Shown: one piece after another, positions 58,186-64,000 of the stretch
How positions within the stretch are numbered: position 1 is the stretch's first letter
Layout: each line of letters begins with the position of its first letter
From: Alphaproteobacteria bacterium
GTDB lineage: Bacteria; Pseudomonadota; Alphaproteobacteria; UBA6615
Reading direction: 5' to 3'
DNA length: 64,000 nucleotides
Assembly (NCBI GenBank): GCA_021774575.1
Contig: JAJFIX010000046.1
Location: 203,439 to 267,438, forward strand
The notes under the pieces: model-generated
The model's input: only the letters and a program-made list of their open reading frames with translations
Databases searched by the model: none
Told to the model about the DNA's origin: nothing
Translations under genes and position numbers: made by a program

Positions 58186-59492
58186 TGCTGCGTGATGAAG
58201 ATAGAATCTTTTTGAACCTATATGGTTTTGATAGTTGGCAGCTCGACGGCGCGCGAAAGCGCGGCATTTGGAGGAATACGAAAGAGCTGTTGGCGCTGGG
58301 CCGCGAAAAAATAATTGATGAAATGAAGGAATCGGGTTTACGCGGTCGCGGTGGCGCCGGGTTTCCAACTGGCCTGAAATGGTCGTTTATGCCTAAAGAA
58401 ATCGGCGAGGCCCCCCATTATCTGGTGGTCAATGCTGATGAGTCCGAGCCCGGCACGTGTAAAGATCGTGAGATCCTGCGCAATGACCCGCATATCTTGC
58501 TCGAAGGGTGTGTCGTTGCCGGTTTCGCCATGGGTGCGCACACCGCCTATATCTATGTCCGGGGTGAGTTCTTTCGTGAGGCCGAACGGCTAAACGCGGC
58601 GATCGCCGAGGCTTATGAGGCCGGGTTGCTCGGCCCCGACGCCTGCGGGTCAGGGTGGGGCTTCGATATCCATGTGCATCGCGGTGCCGGGGCCTACATC
58701 TGCGGCGAGGAAACCGCGCTGCTGGAAAGTCTTGAGGGCAAAAAAGGACAGCCCAGGCTCAAGCCACCATTTCCGGCCGGGGTTGGGCTCTACGGATGCC
58801 CGACGACGGTCAATAATGTCGAATCGATTGCCGTTGGGCCAACGATTTTGCGCCGGGGTGCGGCTTGGTTTGCCGGTCTTGGGCGCGAGGGGAATGTCGG
58901 CACCAAGATTTTTTCAATTTCCGGACATGTCGAAAACCCGTGCAATGTTGAAGAAGAGATGGGGATCCCCCTGCGCGAGCTGATCGAAACCCATGCCGGG
59001 GGCGTGCGCGGTGGTTGGGATAATCTGCTGGCAATTATACCGGGAGGTTCCTCGGTACCGTTGTTACCGAAATCCATCTGCGACGATGTACTGATGGATT
59101 TCGATAGCCTGAAGGAAGTCCATTCGGGCCTTGGCACAGCTGCGGTTATTGTCATGGATAAGTCGACGGATATCGTCGCGGCAATCGCGCGATTGTCTCA
59201 TTTCTATATGCATGAGAGTTGCGGGCAGTGTACGCCGTGCCGCGAGGGAACCGGTTGGATGTACCGTGTACTAAATCGCATGGTCACTGGCGACGCCGAT
59301 ATTGCCGAAATCGATATGCTGCATGCAGTCACCAAACAAATTGAAGGTCACACGATTTGCGCCCTGGGTGACGCGGCGGCCTGGCCGATCCAAGGGCTGA
59401 TCCGTCATTTTCGGGCCGAAATTGAAGACCGAATTATTGCCGCTAAAACCACCGCTAATACCGCACCGGCGTTGCCGGACGCTGCGCAATAG
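58185..59492 (+). CDS. nuoF: NADH-quinone oxidoreductase subunit F
   Basis: NADH-oxidising subunit with FMN and cluster N3. 435 residues from the ATG at 58185; a TTG one codon earlier is unlikely. FMN/NADH binding is shown by [19 protein letters not shown] and by [19 protein letters not shown]; cluster N3 by [15 protein letters not shown] plus the later Cys in HTICALGD. Near-identical in layout to other alphaproteobacterial and mitochondrial 51-kDa subunits. Confidence 0.97.
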   Translation: MLRDEDRIFLNLYGFDSWQLDGARKRGIWRNTKELLALGREKIIDEMKESGLRGRGGAGFPTGLKWSFMPKEIGEAPHYLVVNADESEPGTCKDREILRNDPHILLEGCVVAGFAMGAHTAYIYVRGEFFREAERLNAAIAEAYEAGLLGPDACGSGWGFDIHVHRGAGAYICGEETALLESLEGKKGQPRLKPPFPAGVGLYGCPTTVNNVESIAVGPTILRRGAAWFAGLGREGNVGTKIFSISGHVENPCNVEEEMGIPLRELIETHAGGVRGGWDNLLAIIPGGSSVPLLPKSICDDVLMDFDSLKEVHSGLGTAAVIVMDKSTDIVAAIARLSHFYMHESCGQCTPCREGTGWMYRVLNRMVTGDADIAEIDMLHAVTKQIEGHTICALGDAAAWPIQGLIRHFRAEIEDRIIAAKTTANTAPALPDAAQ

Positions 59493-59504
59493 GATCAGAA
59501 CCGT

Positions 59505-61568
59505 ATGCCGAAATTAACCATAGACGGTGTGGAAGTTGACGCCCCAGATGGCGCCACGGTCCTGCAGGCCTGTCAGCTAGCGGGCAAAGAAGTCCCGCAT
59601 TTTTGCTTTCACGAGCGCCTTTCGGTTGCCGGCAATTGCCGCATGTGCCTAGTTGAGATGGAACGGGCACCCAAGCCGATAGCTTCCTGCGCGATGCCGG
59701 CCGGTGAAGGCATGGTCATCACCACAGATAGCGATACGGTTCGCCAGGCGCGCCGGGGTGTGATGGAGTTTCTGCTGATCAATCATCCTCTCGATTGCCC
59801 GATCTGCGATCAAGGTGGCGAGTGCGATTTGCAGGATCAGGCCGTCGCCTATGGCGGTGACCGTACCCGGTATGAGGAAAATAAACGCGCCGTTACTGAC
59901 AAATCTATGGGACCGTTGGTCAATACGGTGATGACGAGATGTATTCACTGCACCCGGTGCGTTCGGTTCACCACCGAAATCGCCGGCGTCTCGGAAATTG
60001 GTATGTTGGGTCGCGGCGAGCATGCGGAAATATCGTCCTATTTGGAGCGCTCGCTGACATCCGAGCTTAGCGCCAATATTATTGATCTCTGCCCTGTTGG
60101 TGCGCTGACATCCAAGCCATATGCCTTTGCCGCCCGGCCTTGGGAATTGAAAAAAGCCGAATCCGTTGACGTTCTCGATGCGGTGGGGGCGTCAATTCGG
60201 GTTGACGCGCGCGGCGCCTCGGTTTTGCGCGTCGTGCCCCGGCTGCATGAAAATGTAAATGAGGAGTGGATTTCCGATAAGACGCGATTTGCTTGTGATG
60301 GACTGCGTCGCCAACGCCTTGACCAACCTTATGTCCGCCGGGGTGAAAAACTCGAACCGGCGACTTGGGACGAAGCTTTTGGTGCCATTGGCGAAAGAAT
60401 TGCGGCAAGCGATGGCAAACGGATTGCAGCGATTGCCGGTGACTTGTGTGATGGCGAATCCATGCTCGCCCTCAAAGACCTGATGGGTAAATTGGGCTCA
60501 CCCCATTTAGATTGCCGGCAAGACGGCGCCAAAGTGGACGCGAACGTTCGCGCTAGCTATCTTCTTAATTCCTCAATCGCCGGTCTCGAAACCGCTGACG
60601 CGGTACTGCTCATCGGAACCGATCCGCGCCGCGAGGCACCGTTGGTAAATCTGCGACTGCGTCGTGCTTGGCTGGAGGGCGGCGCCGAAATAGGCGTGGT
60701 TGGTCCGGCGCGCGATCTCAATTATCCGGTGACAGCGCTTGGCGCCGGGACCGATACCTTGACTGCCCTCAAAGACGGGAAAATTGCGTTTTTAGAAACT
60801 TTGAAGAATGCCGAACGCCCGGCCCTAATTTTGGGTATGGGCGCACTCGCGCGATCCGATGGGGCGGCTATTCTCGCCGTCGCACGCGAAATTGCCGATC
60901 TGACCGGAATGATTAGCGCTGATTGGAACGGTTTCAATGTTTTGCACACCGCTGCCGCACGGGTCGGCGGACTGGATCTCGGGATTGTGCCCGGCGCCGG
61001 TGGTAAGGACGTGCCGTCAATTTTGGATGCGGCAACGAATGGCGAAATGGACATTGTATATTTGCTCGGCGCAGATGAAATCGATATGAGCCGTTTTGGC
61101 GACGCGTTTGTTGTTTATCAGGGGCATCATGGCGATGCCGGGGCCCATCGCGCCGATGTGATTTTGCCCGGCGCTGCCTATACCGAGAAACACGGAACTT
61201 ACGTGAATACCGAAGGCCGTGTTCAGCTCGGCCGCCCGGCGGTTCCGCCAGTGGGCGAGGCAAAAGAAGACTGGAAAATTCTTCGCGCACTTTCAGATGT
61301 TCTTGGCCATAAATTGCCATACGACACTCTTGGAGATGTGCGCTCCGCGATGGTCGCGGCAAATCCGGTGTTTGATGAAATCGATATCGTATCCAAGGCG
61401 GAATGGGCTCCTTTTGGGACGGCGGGCGCGTTGGGGGAGGCGGCATTCGAGTTGCCGATTGATGATTTTTATCTCACCGATCCGATTAGCCGCGCTTCGG
61501 TGACCATGGCTGCGTGCAGCCGCGAATTGAGCGGTGGCACTGAGAAGGGGACCGGAACCAATGGTTGA
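59505..61568 (+). CDS. nuoG: NADH-quinone oxidoreductase subunit G
   Basis: 75-kDa subunit, 687 residues, with three iron-sulfur clusters. The [2Fe-2S] ligands lie in CHF-type segment [20 protein letters not shown]; the His-Cys cluster N5 in [19 protein letters not shown]4 in [11 protein letters not shown] with the later Cys in DLCPVGAL. The C-terminal 450 residues are a molybdopterin-oxidoreductase-like fold without cofactor. It starts 12 bp after nuoF and overlaps nuoH by 8 bp. Confidence 0.97.
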   Translation: MPKLTIDGVEVDAPDGATVLQACQLAGKEVPHFCFHERLSVAGNCRMCLVEMERAPKPIASCAMPAGEGMVITTDSDTVRQARRGVMEFLLINHPLDCPICDQGGECDLQDQAVAYGGDRTRYEENKRAVTDKSMGPLVNTVMTRCIHCTRCVRFTTEIAGVSEIGMLGRGEHAEISSYLERSLTSELSANIIDLCPVGALTSKPYAFAARPWELKKAESVDVLDAVGASIRVDARGASVLRVVPRLHENVNEEWISDKTRFACDGLRRQRLDQPYVRRGEKLEPATWDEAFGAIGERIAASDGKRIAAIAGDLCDGESMLALKDLMGKLGSPHLDCRQDGAKVDANVRASYLLNSSIAGLETADAVLLIGTDPRREAPLVNLRLRRAWLEGGAEIGVVGPARDLNYPVTALGAGTDTLTALKDGKIAFLETLKNAERPALILGMGALARSDGAAILAVAREIADLTGMISADWNGFNVLHTAAARVGGLDLGIVPGAGGKDVPSILDAATNGEMDIVYLLGADEIDMSRFGDAFVVYQGHHGDAGAHRADVILPGAAYTEKHGTYVNTEGRVQLGRPAVPPVGEAKEDWKILRALSDVLGHKLPYDTLGDVRSAMVAANPVFDEIDIVSKAEWAPFGTAGALGEAAFELPIDDFYLTDPISRASVTMAACSRELSGGTEKGTGTNG

Positions 61569-62586
61569 TTTGGCGATCGAACTTTTCTGGGCCTATGGCT
61601 TGCCGGCATTAATCATTCTCGGCAAAATTGGACTAGTGTTGGTGCCGGTGCTGATTGCGGTCGCTTATTTGACCTTGGCCGAACGTCGGGTGATCGGGGC
61701 AATGCAATTACGTCGCGGGCCGAACGTGGTTGGACCGTTTGGATTATTGCAGCCGATTGCCGATGCGCTCAAATTGTTGACCAAGGAAATGGTCATACCG
61801 ACAAACGCCAATCGCGGCGTATTTATCTTGGCACCTATGGTGACCTTTAGTTTGGCGATGATTGGCTGGGCGGTTATCCCATTTGGCGAAGGGTTGGTTA
61901 TCGCCGATATAAATGTCGGAATCTTGTATCTTTTTGCCATCTCGTCGTTGGGTGTTTACGGCATCATCATGGCTGGCTGGGCGTCGAATTCGAAATACGC
62001 ATTTCTTGGGGCGTTGCGGTCGGCGGCTCAAATGATCTCTTATGAACTCGCCATGGGATTTGTGCTGATCACCGTTCTGTTGGCCGTCGGGTCACTCAAT
62101 TTAAGTGACATCGTGCTGGCCCAGAAAAAGGTCTGGTTCTTTATCCCATTGCTGCCGATGTTCGTGATTTTTGTTATTTCGACCTTGGCCGAAACCAACC
62201 GAGCGCCGTTTGATCTGCCCGAGGCAGAAGCCGAACTCGTGTCCGGGTATAATGTCGATTATTCATCGATGGGCTTTGCCTTATTTTTCCTCGGTGAATA
62301 CGCCAACATGATTTTGATGGCGGCGATGACATCCATTTTGTTTTTGGGTGGCTGGTTGCCCCCATTTGATTTTGCACCGTTCACCTGGGTTCCAGGTATT
62401 GTCTGGTTTGCCGGAAAAATATCGGTGATGTTGTTTTTCTTCTTGTGGGTGCGTGCGACTTTCCCGCGCTATCGGTATGACCAGTTGATGCGGCTTGGTT
62501 GGAAGGTGTTTCTACCGATCACGTTGTTAGGTGTGGTTGTAACCGCCGGTGTTCTCATGGCCTTTGGCTGGCTACCAGGAGCATAA
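61561..62586 (+). CDS. nuoH: NADH-quinone oxidoreductase subunit H
   Basis: Membrane subunit joining the quinone cavity to the proton-pumping arm. 341 residues from the ATG at 61561, preceded by GAAGGGGA; an upstream GTG in the same frame is rejected. [20 protein letters not shown] and the acidic loop [19 protein letters not shown] are the family hallmarks. About eight hydrophobic segments. nuoI follows one base after its stop. Confidence 0.96.
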   Translation: MVDLAIELFWAYGLPALIILGKIGLVLVPVLIAVAYLTLAERRVIGAMQLRRGPNVVGPFGLLQPIADALKLLTKEMVIPTNANRGVFILAPMVTFSLAMIGWAVIPFGEGLVIADINVGILYLFAISSLGVYGIIMAGWASNSKYAFLGALRSAAQMISYELAMGFVLITVLLAVGSLNLSDIVLAQKKVWFFIPLLPMFVIFVISTLAETNRAPFDLPEAEAELVSGYNVDYSSMGFALFFLGEYANMILMAAMTSILFLGGWLPPFDFAPFTWVPGIVWFAGKISVMLFFFLWVRATFPRYRYDQLMRLGWKVFLPITLLGVVVTAGVLMAFGWLPGA

Positions 62587-62587
62587 A

Positions 62588-63076
62588 ATGGCTAGGATTG
62601 ATCAAAGCGCGAATAGACTTTTGCTGCGCGAACTGGTGTCGGGCATGTGGCTGACATTACGTTATTTCTTCCGGCCAAAAGTGACCATCAACTATCCCTA
62701 TGAAAAGGGGCCGATTAGCCCGCGCTTTCGCGGCGAGCATGCTCTGCGTCGTTATCCAAGTGGTGAAGAACGGTGTATTGCCTGCAAACTTTGCGAGGCA
62801 ATCTGTCCGGCCCTGGCTATCACCATCGAGGCCGAACCCCGTGAAGACGGCAGTCGTCGAACCACCCGTTATGATCTCGATATGATGAAATGTATCTATT
62901 GCGGATTATGCCAAGAAGCCTGTCCGGTGGACGCAATTGTCGAGGGGCCGAATTTTGAATTTGCCGTGGAGACACGGGAAGAACTTTTTTACGACAAGGA
63001 CCGGTTGCTTTCGAATGGCGACCGCTGGGAACGTGAAATTGCGCAGAATATTGCGCTCGACGCGCCATACCGCTGA
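62588..63076 (+). CDS. nuoI: NADH-quinone oxidoreductase subunit I
   Basis: Ferredoxin-like subunit with clusters N6a and N6b. 162 residues from the ATG at 62588. Two 4Fe-4S motifs, [12 protein letters not shown] and [12 protein letters not shown], each with the partner cysteine in the other motif. The N-terminal amphipathic segment [20 protein letters not shown] contacts the membrane. A 60-bp gap separates it from nuoJ. Confidence 0.97.
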   Translation: MARIDQSANRLLLRELVSGMWLTLRYFFRPKVTINYPYEKGPISPRFRGEHALRRYPSGEERCIACKLCEAICPALAITIEAEPREDGSRRTTRYDLDMMKCIYCGLCQEACPVDAIVEGPNFEFAVETREELFYDKDRLLSNGDRWEREIAQNIALDAPYR

Positions 63077-63136
63077 GGACCGAATGTTGGATATGAACAA
63101 AAAAACGACTAATCCAGCGATAGGGAGGGTGCCGTC

Positions 63137-63748
63137 ATGACCGTCGCCGCCTTATTCTTCTATCTGTTTGCTGCGCTGCTGATCGGGGCCGGATTTATGG
63201 TCATTTCGGCGCGTAATCCCGTGCACGCGGTGTTGTTCCTCATTCTGGCATTCTTCAATGCAGCCGGACTGTTTGTCCTGGTCGGTGCTGAATTCCTGGC
63301 AATGATATTGGTGATCGTCTATGTGGGCGCGGTTGCGGTGTTGTTCCTGTTTGTAGTGATGATGCTCGACGTTGATTTTGCTGAGATGCGCGAAGGGTTT
63401 TTGCAATATCTGCCTATTGGTTCAATGATCGGGATCATCCTGTTTATTGAACTGGTGATGGTGCTCGGTACATGGGTGATCGCGCCCGACGCGGCGCAAA
63501 TCGTAGCGGCACCCATACCCGATGCGTCGGTGACAAACACCGAAGCTCTGGGGCGCTTGATCTACACAGAATATGTTTATTTCTTCCAGGCTGCTGGCGT
63601 CATTTTGTTGGTGGCGATGATCGGTGCGATTGTGTTGACCCTTCATCATAAACCCGGCGTCAAACGGCAGAACATTGCCGAGCAGGTGGCGCGCCGTCCG
63701 GAAACTGCGATTGAAATCCGCGACGTCAAACCGGGGCAGGGGGTATAA
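63137..63748 (+). CDS. nuoJ: NADH-quinone oxidoreductase subunit J
   Basis: Membrane subunit, 203 residues with five hydrophobic segments. [20 protein letters not shown] and the [17 protein letters not shown] segment with its pi-bulge Tyr-Gly are conserved. AGGGAGG precedes the ATG. The last 35 residues are polar and variable. It is followed by nuoK after 2 bp. Confidence 0.96.
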   Translation: MTVAALFFYLFAALLIGAGFMVISARNPVHAVLFLILAFFNAAGLFVLVGAEFLAMILVIVYVGAVAVLFLFVVMMLDVDFAEMREGFLQYLPIGSMIGIILFIELVMVLGTWVIAPDAAQIVAAPIPDASVTNTEALGRLIYTEYVYFFQAAGVILLVAMIGAIVLTLHHKPGVKRQNIAEQVARRPETAIEIRDVKPGQGV

Positions 63749-63750
63749 TC

Positions 63751-64000
63751 ATGTTGACCATTGGATTAGGCCACTATCTCACTGTCGCAGCGGTTTTGTT
63801 TACGCTGGGAATTTTCGGTATTTTTCTGAACCGGAAAAACGTGATCATTATTCTCATGTCGATCGAATTGATGCTGCTTGCGGTGAATATCAATCTGGTC
63901 GCATTTTCTACTCACCTTGGCGATCTTGTCGGGCAGGTTTTTGCCCTTCTGGTCCTGACCGTTGCTGCGGGCGAAGCAGCGATCGGGCTCGCCATTCTCG
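63751..64000 (+). CDS. nuoK: NADH-quinone oxidoreductase subunit K (3' end beyond window)
   Basis: Small membrane subunit related to MrpC antiporters. 83 codons are visible, beginning [20 protein letters not shown]; the family is about 100 residues, so about 18 are missing. The conserved membrane acids lie in [17 protein letters not shown] and [11 protein letters not shown]. The frame is open to the edge. nuoL, nuoM and nuoN are expected to follow. Confidence 0.94.
   Translation, partial: MLTIGLGHYLTVAAVLFTLGIFGIFLNRKNVIIILMSIELMLLAVNINLVAFSTHLGDLVGQVFALLVLTVAAGEAAIGLAIL

Noticed and set aside
63083..63139. Short reading frame (18 codons) between nuoI and nuoJ
   Set aside because: Too short, no similarity, no clear own ribosome site; probably chance in a 60-bp gap.

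Overview
The window is a 64 kb stretch of chromosome from an alphaproteobacterium of moderate GC content (about 55% judged by eye, not computed). The assignment rests on several lineage markers: a DUF1476/zeta-type F1-ATPase inhibitor, DivK, a DUF1849 (EipB-like) envelope protein, a DinB with an N-terminal zinc ribbon, split nuoC and nuoD genes, the pyrB / pseudo-dihydroorotase / plsY / dprA / topA / rnr series, and the tig / clpP / clpX / lon / hup series. Genes are dense, often overlap by 1-10 bp, and most look chromosomal. I see no prophage, insertion sequence, integrase, CRISPR array or rRNA operon.

Layout. 1-3744 (minus): purine operon purC-purS-purQ-purL, with purL running off the left edge. 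3970-4870: zeta inhibitor and apt. 5151-11791 (plus): a TAXI-type TRAP cluster with a membrane-tethered binding protein, a class III aminotransferase, a secreted binding protein, a hairpin terminator, and a fused 4TM/12TM permease. 11802-14970 (minus): methyltransferase, alpha/beta hydrolase, and a D,D-carboxypeptidase with a SPOR domain. 15361-18121 (plus): clpS-clpA. 18133-20636 (minus): FemAB-like acyltransferase and rnd. 20815-32101 (plus): aspS, pyrB, pyrX, plsY, dprA, topA, rnr. 32102-32662: a non-coding stretch with DnaA-box-like sites beside a very AT-rich tract. 32663-36720: a 1260-residue S41 protease/cadherin-repeat fusion and rpmG. 36762-38713: divK and dinB, diverging around a perfect CtrA-type site. 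38658-41920: eipB-like gene, 2-hydroxyacid dehydrogenase, and a DapA-family gene, with a helically phased array of DnaA-box-like sequences between the last two. 41941-46946: OmpR-type regulator, MsrQ-like membrane protein, type III polyketide synthase with its methyltransferase partner, and nnr. 47093-54114: tRNA-Leu, tig, clpP, clpX, lon, hup. 54246-54516: tRNA-Val and tRNA-Asp. 54707-64000: nuoA to nuoK, with nuoK cut by the right edge.

How the genes work together. Most of the window is core metabolism: purine and pyrimidine synthesis, respiratory complex I, the ClpAPS, ClpXP and Lon proteases with trigger factor and HU, and RNA/DNA enzymes. The accessory parts are the TAXI cluster, the S41/cadherin protein and the type III polyketide synthase pair.

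Most unusual observations. (1) Nine same-direction DnaA-box-like 9-mers at 40737-40864, the last six at 11-12 bp spacing. (2) A second locus at 32137-32316 combining DnaA-like boxes with a tract of about 10% GC. (3) A 73-bp, 15% GC in-frame insertion inside the catalytic domain of RNase R. (4) A dihydroorotase homologue that has lost most metal-ligand histidines. (5) The protease/cadherin fusion. Whether either DnaA locus is the chromosome origin cannot be decided from this window.
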